64,000 bases of DNA from positions 1,178,001 to 1,242,000 of the forward strand of contig NZ_CP011267.1 in assembly GCF_001006045.1 (NCBI RefSeq), in the 5' to 3' direction. This DNA is from Geoglobus ahangari. GTDB taxonomy: Archaea > Halobacteriota > Archaeoglobi > Archaeoglobales > Archaeoglobaceae. A program made the translations under genes and the position numbers. Below are positions 35,801 through 42,416 of this stretch, piece by piece (positions within the stretch are counted from its first letter, which is position 1; every line of letters starts with the position of its first letter). Under the pieces are notes generated by a model. That model did not search any database. It was given only the letters and a program-made list of their open reading frames with translations, and was not told where the DNA came from.

Positions 35801-35939
35801 TGTATGGAGGACCGTCGACGAAGAAGAAGGGCTTATCTCCCCTCTCCTTGGCCTTTTCATAAATTGAATTATCCTGCCAGAACCTGTTCACCCACTCCTC
35901 CACATCCCTGAACGAATAAACGTTAGTGAAGAGCGTCAT
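32853..35939 (-). CDS. ileS: Isoleucyl-tRNA synthetase
   Basis: A class I synthetase of about 1028 residues, archaeal/eukaryotic-like. The HIGH motif appears as HLGT (residues 52-55, in GRIHLGTAWN) and KMSKS as GRKMSKSLGN near 587. The CP1 editing domain and zinc-binding Cys pairs (WRCKT, CEKCG) are present. ATG at 35939 (MTLFTNVYSF) is the family start; an upstream in-frame extension to 36020 is rejected as unlike ileS and because it runs into the intergenic A/T-rich region. The gene is intact. Confidence 0.96.
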   Translation of the reverse strand: MTLFTNVYSFRDVEEWVNRFWQDNSIYEKAKERGDKPFFFVDGPPYTTGRIHLGTAWNKVIKDTVLRFRRMLGYRVTDKPGWDMHGLPIEVKVEQELGIKEKKEIERFGIDRFIEKCMQYALENKDAMTEQFKRLGVWMDWENPYMTVKAEYINSAWWTVKKAHEKGLLERKLMVVNWCPRCETALADAEVEYWDETDPSIYVKFPVKGQDNTYIVIWTTTPWTLPANMAVAVHPSLEYALIKAMKDGKLEYLIIAKELAEDVLRKGGYELWEIVETKLGEDLVGLEYEHPLADEVPIQKEFRHAVYMADFVSAENTGCVHIAPGHGLEDYELGVKHGLEVFNPVDDRGVYTDKAGKYEGMHVREANRVIIEDLRNKGLLLADEKITHRYGHCWRCKTPIIYRATEQWFLKVSEVKEKMVEEIDRVEWIPEWAGMARFKDWVRNARDWCISRQRYWGIPIPVWICEKCGREKVVGDINEVGWKSDLDLHRPKIDEVTFTCECGGVMRRVEDVFDVWFDSGVASWGTLNYPYEKEQFERLWPADFITEGHDQTRGWFYSQLGTSVVAFGKAPYKAVLMHGFTLDEKGRKMSKSLGNVVEPEEVVDRIGVDAFRLYVLSSALWEDLKFSWSEAENYLRVLNIFWNTVRFAYTYMKLDDFREVPVDGVELRVEDRWILSRLERFVRVAREAMESYQLHRVVREFSNFVVEDFSRWYVQLSRRRVWEEKDSPSKIAAYATMFRVIDRAVRAISPIAPFIAEYVYQNFVKEFRDGEESVFFESYPEADERWIDEELERDMDIVRDISEASYNARQQVGIKLRWPLRKMVVEGGEDVKKAVENLREILLNQCNVKEVEWVEEFEKNVIVKPNYRKLGPLLKDRVRDFVSHINSLSQDELRRIVSEGVVEFDGEKFSVHEVLEVSYDAGSDYSVAEFGKGTVYLYTVIDDELKKEAFARELVRRIQEMRKELDLDVDEFIKTYVDVDSSEVEGWVDYVKEETRSKELVFGEARGYVKEWDIEGRKVTIGIERDEA

Positions 35940-35971
35940 GGATGATGGAGAACATGAAAGATTAAAATAGT

Positions 35972-36607
35972 TTATGAAAATGGGGGCTGAGGGCGAGGCG
36001 CAACCTTTGCCTGCAAACACACCCTTCTGTGAGCGGTTTCAAGGAACCAGGTCACCAGCCCGGTCAGAGCTATTATCAGCCCGCTGACGACATCCTCTTT
36101 CTCGGCAATTCCGGGAGGTCTGTAGGCTCTGTAGGATATGTATGTCAGGGCGAGGATCGTGAGGATCGTTGTGGCCGAAAAGGTGATGATTACCGTCAGA
36201 GCTTCAGGAATGCTCTTAGCGGAAAGAGTTAGAGGGACGAGGGGGATGCACGGAGAAACCCCGAGGATGAGAAGGAGGGCTGATGCTGCATGAGCGTGCC
36301 TGTGGGGTTTGAAGTGGGAGAGGAGGGCGTAAAAGAGCCCGAATGCGATCAGGACGTGTGGGGAATGCGACTCTATGAGCGCGGCAAGGCCAAGCACGTT
36401 CATGCCGAGGAATGCCGAGAGTCCGAGGGCTGCTGAGGACGCCACGTGCATGCTTGCCGCTATGAAGGAGAACGTCAGGGTTCTGCTGAGAGACCACTTC
36501 CTCGACCTCCCAATCGCCGAGACTGGCACGTAGTGATCAGGGGCGAGCGAGTGGATGAAAGCTATGCTAACCGCCGCGATCAGCAAGAAGCTGTCCACTC
36601 TTGGCAC
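35972..36607 (-). CDS. NicO/RcnA-like nickel-cobalt permease
   Basis: A 211-residue membrane protein with about six helices. The first contains HSLAPDHYVPV, the H-x4-DH-type signature of NiCoT/NicO transporters. A His cluster (HFKPHRHAHA) lies in a cytosolic loop, and SAFLGMNVLGL and GVSPCIPLVP follow. It probably moves Ni or Co across the membrane. The GTG start at 36607 overlaps the cbiO 3' end by 41 nt; an internal GTG at 36598 has GGGGGTG upstream and may be the true start. It is the last gene of the cbi operon. Confidence 0.78.
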   Translation of the reverse strand: MPRVDSFLLIAAVSIAFIHSLAPDHYVPVSAIGRSRKWSLSRTLTFSFIAASMHVASSAALGLSAFLGMNVLGLAALIESHSPHVLIAFGLFYALLSHFKPHRHAHAASALLLILGVSPCIPLVPLTLSAKSIPEALTVIITFSATTILTILALTYISYRAYRPPGIAEKEDVVSGLIIALTGLVTWFLETAHRRVCLQAKVAPRPQPPFS

Positions 36608-37583
36608 CCCCTTCTACCTCACTCCCATCAGCTACTTTTAGCCTCACGGGGAAGTTTCTTGCTTCTCTTTCCACAACTCCGAGCATGCTCCTGCTGCAGA
36701 CGAGCAGGACGGAGTTCCCGCTTATTGCCCTGAGTATTGCCCTCTCGAGGGATGCGGAGGTTATATCAGCCTCCATGCCAAGGCTTGCAAGCCTCTCCCT
36801 CGCGCTCTTACCCATGACGGCTACGAAGTCGAAGTCCCCATCAGGAATCTGGCAGTCGTGTGGAACGACCGTTAGCGTGCCCCTAAGGTATCCGAGCCTT
36901 ATCCCGCACCTCTCCGCGAGATCGAAGTCCAGATGCTCGCCCTCAAAAACTATCCTCCCCCCATCAAGTATGACGAACCTGTCAGCCACCTCCATCGCGA
37001 AGTCCAGATCGTGGGTGGAGATTATCAGCGATTTTCCATCGTTCCTGAGCTTCCTCACAACCTCGACCATGTCCCTCAGCCCGAAGCCATCGAGGCCAGC
37101 GGTGGGCTCGTCCATGATTATGTAGTCGGGGTTCATGGCCAGAACGCTTGCTATGGTGAGCCTCTTCTTCTCACCACCGCTCAGGGTGTTGCAGAGCCTG
37201 CTCTCATAGCCATCGAGCCCCATCTCCTTCAGAACTTCACTCACAGCGCTTTCGTCATATTCTCCAACATTCTGGGGGCCGAAGGCTACCTCCTGCCACA
37301 CCGTGGGGGCGATAATCTGATCGTCAGGGTTCTGGAAGACGAACGCGACTCTCTTCCTGAGTTCGATCAGACCCTTCCTGCTGTAGTCCACTCTCTTGCC
37401 GTCAACCCTGACCTCACCCCTTTTTGGCTTCAGCAGGCCGTTCAGGTGCATTAGGAGCGTAGACTTCCCCGCTCCGTTCCTGCCGAGCAGAACGGTGACC
37501 TCACCCTTCTCAGCCAGAAAGTTCACCCCTCTGAGCACCTCTCTGTCCCTGTAGGAGAACCAGAGGTCGACTGTCTCTATCAA
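36567..37583 (-). CDS. cbiO: CbiO, ATPase of the CbiMNQO metal importer
   Basis: An ECF-type ABC ATPase of about 338 residues. Walker A (LLGRNGAGKST) is at about residues 32-42, signature LSGGEKKR near 132 and Walker B YIIMDEPTAGLD near 150-161. After the ABC domain there is an unusual extension of about 90 residues including VAVMGKSARERLASLG and ISGNSVLLVC. The TTG start at 37583 overlaps the cbiQ stop (TTGA) and is preceded by GGAGGTGGGC. Longer upstream frames are rejected because they lie within cbiQ. Confidence 0.9.
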   Translation of the reverse strand: MIETVDLWFSYRDREVLRGVNFLAEKGEVTVLLGRNGAGKSTLLMHLNGLLKPKRGEVRVDGKRVDYSRKGLIELRKRVAFVFQNPDDQIIAPTVWQEVAFGPQNVGEYDESAVSEVLKEMGLDGYESRLCNTLSGGEKKRLTIASVLAMNPDYIIMDEPTAGLDGFGLRDMVEVVRKLRNDGKSLIISTHDLDFAMEVADRFVILDGGRIVFEGEHLDFDLAERCGIRLGYLRGTLTVVPHDCQIPDGDFDFVAVMGKSARERLASLGMEADITSASLERAILRAISGNSVLLVCSRSMLGVVEREARNFPVRLKVADGSEVEGGAKSGQLLADRGG

Positions 37584-38311
37584 GCGCCCACCTCCAGCCA
37601 AAGTGCGATCAGAACGAGTGAGATTACGAGGCAAAGAGCGTAGCCCGAGCTCTCCTCGCTTCTCACCGGCATCTCTCCAGAATAGCACCTCGACTCCATC
37701 GCCATGTTCATCTTCTCAGACCTCTCTAAGGACTTCATGAACAGCGAGTAGGCGAGGAGAGATGATGTTCTGAGAAACGCCCTTTTGCTCGCATAACCAA
37801 GTCTTGAGGAGGCTGACCTGTCGAGCCTGTCGAGCTCGTCCATGAGCACCTGAATTGCCCTGTATACTAGCAGGCTCATCTCCACAACGAAGGCGGGAAG
37901 TCTGAGCCTTTTCAGAGCTGCGAAGACCTCGGGGATAGAGGTCGTGAGAATCATGAAGAACAGCACGGACAGCGAGGCGTATGACCTCATGAGCGTGAAG
38001 AAGGCAAGCTCCACGCCCTCCTTTGTCGGGCTGATGGGGAGAGGGATCGAGATGCTGCTGCCCGGAATGAAGAACGCGATTATGATCGCGCTCGGTATCA
38101 GGAAGTACGAGGGAACCTTCATCAGCCTCAGGTAGTGTCTGCCGGCGGCATAGATCGAGAGGGCGCTGAAGATTGCCAGTGCTGCGAGATATACGGACAC
38201 CTTTCCGCTGAGCACGACAAAAAGGAGAGAAAAGAGAGAGAAGTAGACCTTGAGGTCACCGTTTATCGGCTTCCTCGAGGTCATCTGAACCTCTTCGAGG
38301 GTTTCGTGCAT
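37580..38311 (-). CDS. cbiQ: CbiQ, transmembrane T-component of cobalt/nickel ECF transporter
   Basis: A 243-residue membrane protein with about five helices and the T-component coupling motif region (DELDRLDRSASSRLG) that contacts CbiO. It resembles CbiQ throughout. It couples ATP hydrolysis to CbiM, the metal-binding S-component. The gene overlaps cbiO by 4 nt and follows cbiN at a 4-nt distance. Confidence 0.9.
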   Translation of the reverse strand: MHETLEEVQMTSRKPINGDLKVYFSLFSLLFVVLSGKVSVYLAALAIFSALSIYAAGRHYLRLMKVPSYFLIPSAIIIAFFIPGSSISIPLPISPTKEGVELAFFTLMRSYASLSVLFFMILTTSIPEVFAALKRLRLPAFVVEMSLLVYRAIQVLMDELDRLDRSASSRLGYASKRAFLRTSSLLAYSLFMKSLERSEKMNMAMESRCYSGEMPVRSEESSGYALCLVISLVLIALWLEVGA

Positions 38312-38315
38312 GCGC

Positions 38316-38591
38316 TCACTCCTGAACCTTCTTCCCCTTGTAGTAGCCGAGGAAGTAGCCTATGATCAGGGCACCTATCGCCGACTGGAGGCTGAAGAGG
38401 AAGCTCTCTATCTCACCGCTCGGGGGCTCCCATATCGGCGAGAACCATGGTTCGTAGTGCGGTGCGATCTCGCCAATCGCCTCTTCGGCCTTCTCGTCAG
38501 CTCCGGCCCATCCGCCCTCCTCCTCTGCCGCAACTATCGAGACGAGCGTGAAGACGAGGATGGCCGAAAGCAGAGCAGCAATTCTGTTCAA
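38316..38591 (-). CDS. cbiN: CbiN, accessory subunit of the metal ECF transporter
   Basis: A 91-residue protein with an N-terminal helix (about 5-22), a middle extracellular segment (GADEKAEEAIGEIAPHYEPWF) and a C-terminal helix (about 60-82). The A-x2-AI-x-IAP pattern and size are typical of CbiN, which activates CbiM. It starts inside the cbiM 3' end (4-nt overlap). Confidence 0.9.
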   Translation of the reverse strand: MNRIAALLSAILVFTLVSIVAAEEEGGWAGADEKAEEAIGEIAPHYEPWFSPIWEPPSGEIESFLFSLQSAIGALIIGYFLGYYKGKKVQE

Positions 38592-39245
38592 GCTGTCACC
38601 CCCTGTGCCACGTCCTCCCTCACCTGAACGAGGTAGCTCATCAGCAGAGCCGCAACTACGCCCTCGATTATGGCGAGTGGAATCTGAGTCACCGCGAATA
38701 TCGCCATGAACTTGGTCGCGGACGAGATCACACCAGCCATCCCTGCTCCAGACGGAAACGCGAGGGCAAGCTGGATTGACGTCACAACGTACGTCATCCA
38801 GTCGGCTATCGCAGCGGCTATGAACGTTGCCACCTTTATGTCAACCCTGTCCTTAACTGCCCTGTACGCAAGCCAGCCGAAGAACGGGCCTATAATTCCC
38901 ATCGAGGCTGTGTTGGCTCCGAGAGTCGTTATTCCCCCGTGCGCGAGCAGCAGTGCCTGATAGAGGAGTGCGATCGCAGACAGAAACGCCGTAATCGCTG
39001 GCCCAAACAGCACTACCGCTATCCCCGTCCCGGTTGGGTGGGAGCAGCTTCCCGTAACCGAGGGGATTTTCAGGGCTGAGAGGACGAATATGAACCCTCC
39101 AGCAACCGCGAGCAGGGACTTGTTCCTCGGATCCTCGTCAATTTTCTTCTTGGCCTTGTAGGCCCCCGTAGGCCACGACCGGTATCGCGAAAGCGTACCA
39201 CAGCGCTGCCCACACCGGTGGGAGGAAGCCTTCCATTATGTGCAT
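38588..39245 (-). pseudogene. cbiM: CbiM, metal-binding S-component, disrupted by a single-base frameshift
   Basis: The N-terminus (MHIMEGFLPPVWAALWYAFA) is the true CbiM start, with the Ni/Co-binding MHIMEG segment. After residue 27 a run of five C (39163-39167, minus-strand G5) shifts the frame and gives a stop about 9 codons later. Reading four G instead restores AYKAKKKIDEDPRNKSLL... into the intact remainder (GSCSHPTGTGIAV...). The rest of the gene is well conserved, so this is either a homopolymer sequencing error, recent decay, or (least likely) programmed frameshifting. AGAGGTGG (39247-39254) is the ribosome-binding site. Confidence 0.88.
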
Positions 39246-39256
39246 TTGACCACCTC

Positions 39257-39275
39257 TCTTGACTTTTTGTCAAGA
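39257..39275. promoter_or_regulatory. Perfect 19-bp palindrome, candidate metal-responsive operator of the cbi operon
   Basis: TCTTGAC-TTTTT-GTCAAGA, 7-bp arms and a 5-bp spacer. On the minus strand a TATA box (CGTTTTTAAAACC, 39287-39299) precedes it so that the palindrome covers the expected transcription start of cbiM. A repressor such as NikR or a DtxR/MntR-type protein could bind here; the regulator is not known. Confidence 0.55.
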
Positions 39276-39286
39276 TGGTTTGATCA

Positions 39287-39299
39287 GGTTTTAAAAACG
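39287..39299 (-). promoter_or_regulatory. TATA box of the cbi operon
   Basis: CGTTTTTAAAACC on the minus strand, centred about 25 nt from the palindrome centre and 48 nt from the cbiM ATG, so this mRNA has a leader of about 20-25 nt. Confidence 0.5.
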
Positions 39300-39367
39300 T
39301 TTTCATTCCTCCCGAATTCGGGCCTCTCGGCAAAAAGGAGATGTGAAATGTGCCTCTCTTGTTCGGA

Positions 39368-41026
39368 TTACCGCTCTCTCAGGCCGATTGCCAGTGCGAT
39401 CATCAGGAGAACCACTGGCAGCGAAAAGCCCGGAAATTCTGGAACGGACGTCGGGTCCTGAGAGGGTGTGGGGGTTGGTGTTGTGTGGGTGAATGTTGGG
39501 CCGGTGCGCGGGGGCGTCTGCGTCTGAAGCGGCTGAGGAGTTGGTGTATTCTGAACGTTTGGCGTGGATGGTGGCACAGTCGGGGACGTCGGGGCTGGAG
39601 CGGGTGTGACCGGTGCGAGCGGCAGGTAGTCAATGTTGTCGTCGTTGAGCGTGTAGGGTGAGTCGCATATGCTGTCTCCATCCCTGTCCTCGCACTCCTG
39701 GCTGAACCCCGTGCCCTCGGGAGTTGCCCAGAAATTCCCGCCTATGAAGTGCCCGCCCACTATGTTTGTGCCCGGTATCGCAGAGAGGTTCCATGAGTTC
39801 TGACCCTCTCCGGACTGCAGGAAGTTCTCCGTGTTGTTCAGCAGGTTGTCGAAGATCGTGTTGTCTTCACTCTGCGCTGCCCCCTCTGATTCCAAGTGTA
39901 TGCCGATGTCGTTGGATGAGATGACGTTGCCTTGAAGGATGTTCTGGGTGGAGTTGTGAATGTACACTCCATTCTCATTTTCAGCAATCTCGTTGCCCGT
40001 GAGGGTGTTGTGCGTGGAGGCATACATGGCTGCGCCGATGACGTTTCCTATCAGCGTGCTTCCAGAGACCGTCACTCCCGAAGAGCTGGCAAGGGACACG
40101 CCAAGGTAGTTGTGGGAGGAGTTTACGCTGTCGAGGGACACTCCGGTGGAGTGCAGGATCAAAATTCCGTTGTTGTTCCCGTCTGAGCCTGCAACCGTGA
40201 CGTTCTCGATATACGCACCGCTAACACCGCAGAGGATGAGCTCGGAAAAGATGAGATTTGCCATTCTTATAGAGGTGTTGAAGAAGCCGATTATCCTTCC
40301 TCCTGAACCCGTGTTGTTCTCGACTGTGTTATCGCAGACTGATGGGCCCGAGCTGAACGGGATAAACACGTCGTACATTTTATTGTTCGCTATCAGGTTG
40401 TCGGCTATCGTGTTCCCGCTACCCTCTCGGATTTGAAGCCCTATGTCGTTGAAGGTGATTCTGTTTTCCGTCACCGTGTTCCAGCTTCCGGCCACAACGA
40501 ACCCGACGGTGTTGTTTGAGAGAGTGTTGTTCTCTGCCCTGCTGTGGTTTGCGTGGAAAACAATCCCTCTTTCAGCCGAACTCACGGTTGAGTCAGTCAC
40601 CAGGATACCGTCTCCTGAAAGGTGTATTCCGGACTCGTTGCACCCTGTTATGTTCACTCTCTCGATGGCCCCTCCTGTCACGTTGACAAACACAACACCG
40701 TTGTTTAGCCCAGAAATGGTCAGATTCCTAACTGTGATGTTGGACTTCCCACCTGTCGCGTAGATCCCTGTTCCGCTTTCGCCGCTGATCCACCTGCCCT
40801 TCCCGTCAATTATCACGTCGTCCGAGGAGATGATGATGCACGTGCCTGTGACGTTGGTGATGTTGCTGCTCAGATAGTAGTACCCCGGGGCATCCACCAC
40901 ACCGCATGAGACTATCTCACTGTCTCCCAAGGAGAAAACTGAAGTTGACGTTACCACGAAGTATGCACTCAAAACGATAACCGCCACAGCGACTCCCCTG
41001 ATCAGCGTTGATAATGTGCCTGACAT
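39368..41026 (-). CDS. NosD-like parallel beta-helix surface protein with PGF-CTERM
   Basis: A secreted protein of about 552 residues. The signal/hydrophobic segment is at residues 8-30. A series of about 15 short turns (SGNTIADNLIANNKMYD, NTLTGNEIAENENGVYIH) form a right-handed beta-helix of the NosD/CASH type. Next comes a Pro/Thr-rich spacer. The end (VPEFPGFSLPVVLLMIALAIGLRER) has the PGF motif, a membrane helix and a basic tail, a PGF-CTERM signal. ATG at 41026 is preceded by GGAGG 7 nt upstream and is preferred to a longer frame. Many NxT/NxS sequons suggest glycosylation. No enzymatic residues were identified. Confidence 0.85.
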   Translation of the reverse strand: MSGTLSTLIRGVAVAVIVLSAYFVVTSTSVFSLGDSEIVSCGVVDAPGYYYLSSNITNVTGTCIIISSDDVIIDGKGRWISGESGTGIYATGGKSNITVRNLTISGLNNGVVFVNVTGGAIERVNITGCNESGIHLSGDGILVTDSTVSSAERGIVFHANHSRAENNTLSNNTVGFVVAGSWNTVTENRITFNDIGLQIREGSGNTIADNLIANNKMYDVFIPFSSGPSVCDNTVENNTGSGGRIIGFFNTSIRMANLIFSELILCGVSGAYIENVTVAGSDGNNNGILILHSTGVSLDSVNSSHNYLGVSLASSSGVTVSGSTLIGNVIGAAMYASTHNTLTGNEIAENENGVYIHNSTQNILQGNVISSNDIGIHLESEGAAQSEDNTIFDNLLNNTENFLQSGEGQNSWNLSAIPGTNIVGGHFIGGNFWATPEGTGFSQECEDRDGDSICDSPYTLNDDNIDYLPLAPVTPAPAPTSPTVPPSTPNVQNTPTPQPLQTQTPPRTGPTFTHTTPTPTPSQDPTSVPEFPGFSLPVVLLMIALAIGLRER

Positions 41027-41086
41027 CTGAATGCCTCCATGGAGTGCAAAAACAGACCTGCGAGACAGGCTGTTCTGCACTCTCAC

Positions 41087-41241
41087 TCAACTGTATTCTT
41101 TGCTGTATATTAATTTTACTACTATTATATTATTATGTAAATCATCATGATTATCAGACGTTTTGAGAAACTGCTTTCTCATAATGATGAATTTCGATTA
41201 TGGGAACACGACATTGCCTCATTATGATGAACTGTGGTCGA
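41087..41241. other. A/T-rich gap with a palindrome and direct repeats
   Basis: Between tRNA-Pro and the NosD-like gene. It holds a 7-4-7 palindrome (TGAGAAA-CTGC-TTTCTCA, 41164-41181) and two 14-bp direct repeats CTCATWATGATGAA (41178-41191 and 41218-41231, one mismatch, 40 bp apart). It also contains a long A/T block that may serve as promoter of the NosD-like gene. Function unknown. Confidence 0.5.
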
Positions 41242-41315
41242 TGGGGCCGCCGAGATTTGAACTCGGGTCACCGGCTCCCAAAGCCGGAAGGATAACCAGG
41301 CTACCCTACGGCCCC
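41242..41315 (-). tRNA. tRNA-Pro (anticodon TGG)
   Basis: 74 nt on the minus strand. Acceptor stem GGGGCCG pairs with CGGCCCC followed by discriminator A. The anticodon arm is CCGGC-TTTGGGA-GCCGG with anticodon TGG. The T arm carries the usual GTTCAAATC loop. No CCA is encoded and no intron is seen. A TATA element (CTTTTTAAACCC, minus strand, about 41337-41348) lies 28 nt upstream. Confidence 0.95.
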
Positions 41316-41398
41316 CTGTTCTCCCGGACTCGTGTGGGTTTAAAAAGTCTCCGCTTGTCAATCAGAATTCCTGTCTGGCCATCTGTCAAGGAACTGTT

Positions 41399-41793
41399 CT
41401 AACAGTTTTTTTTGCAATTCTCAAGCACAAATTCGCATGATTCTACGGCAAACTTTCCATCCTCTTCAGAGTATATCTCCTCTGGAGGTAGTGACAGTTC
41501 TTCGTCACCGTACATGCTGACTTCCCTCTCTTGTCTGAGCGTTCTTGATATTGTGGCCATTCTGTTTATGTTTTCTCTAAACCACTCTGGGAAAAATTCG
41601 CTGTTTCTCCTCAGAATTGGGCCAACATCGTGGATCTTTGGGGGTTCTATGTCGACAATTCTTAAAGCCGCTTTGAGGAGAGCTCTACAGCTTCTTGACA
41701 TTCTCTAATAGTGTATGGGTAGTTTCCGCTTTCAAAAGCTTCTTTTGCGTGTTTAATTCTCTCTTCGGCTTGTTTTAAGTAAGATACCGCCAT
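41399..41793 (-). pseudogene. HEPN-domain protein, disrupted by a one-base deletion
   Basis: ATG at 41793 opens a frame (MAVSYLKQAEERIKHAKEAF...) typical of the HEPN N-terminus. It runs into a stop after codon 43. One missing base in the repeated CTC run (around 41675-41685) explains this: with one extra C or T the reading joins ...ECQEAVELLLKAAL... to the downstream frame and gives 131 residues. The C-terminal REVSMYGDE stretch is the place of the HEPN RNase motif, but Tyr replaces the usual His. It lies 7 nt after the MNT gene, the standard antitoxin-toxin-like layout. Confidence 0.8.
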
Positions 41794-41800
41794 GGCAATG

Positions 41801-42298
41801 CTATTCAATTTTTATCACCTCTCCGAACTTGTAATCAGGCTTCAGTACCCAGTACCATCGTTTCCCCATTCTGACTCTTTTAGAGCCGAGTTCTTTAAGC
41901 CTCTTCTTCAATCTTTTAAGCACTCCCTTGAAAAAATCATCTCTGTCGTAAAGAATTATCCCGTCTTCAACCACGTCGAGCAGCACTGGGGGTAGTCTGA
42001 TAATCTCGTCGGGAGTTCTGAGGATGGGAGAGATGTCTACAAGATATCCACTTTCGAGCAATCTCTCAAAAATGCTTTCAAGCCTTTCTTCGACCTCCAA
42101 AAATTCTTTCTGTCTTTCAAATCTGCTTCTGGGAAGGTCATCAACCACGACAATTATGTCTATATCACTGTCATTTCTTGCTTCTCCACGTGCAACTGAG
42201 CCGAACAAAACGACTGAGATAAGTCTATCGCCGTATTTTTCCTTGAGGGTATCTACAAGTCTTTCAATGAGCTCTTCGTGAACCATTATTTTTAGCAT
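41801..42298 (-). CDS. MNT-type nucleotidyltransferase (partner of HEPN)
   Basis: A minimal nucleotidyltransferase-like protein of about 165 residues. The GSVARGEARNDSDIDIIVV signature holds the G-S and D-x-D catalytic residues. A helical C-terminal extension is longer than in the smallest MNT antitoxins. In HEPN/MNT pairs the MNT protein can AMPylate the HEPN RNase and neutralise it. It starts at ATG 42298; a second ATG at 42286 is possible. The partner HEPN gene downstream is frameshifted. Confidence 0.9.
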   Translation of the reverse strand: MLKIMVHEELIERLVDTLKEKYGDRLISVVLFGSVARGEARNDSDIDIIVVVDDLPRSRFERQKEFLEVEERLESIFERLLESGYLVDISPILRTPDEIIRLPPVLLDVVEDGIILYDRDDFFKGVLKRLKKRLKELGSKRVRMGKRWYWVLKPDYKFGEVIKIE

Positions 42299-42416
42299 TT
42301 TGCAAATGAAGTTTTTTAGCTTTTTGAATCAATCCTTTTTTGGGGCAAGGTGCTGCTTGGTTTTGTATCATCTCAATCAAAAAAACATTGATTTACCTCC
42401 TTGCAAAACTACTGGT

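Noticed and set aside
39070..39333. Separate 87-codon gene upstream of cbiN
   Set aside because: It is an off-frame reading of the frameshifted cbiM gene and its promoter.
41178..41231. C/D-box sRNA (two ATGATGA motifs)
   Set aside because: The motifs are 40 nt apart and no CUGA D or D' box is placed suitably.
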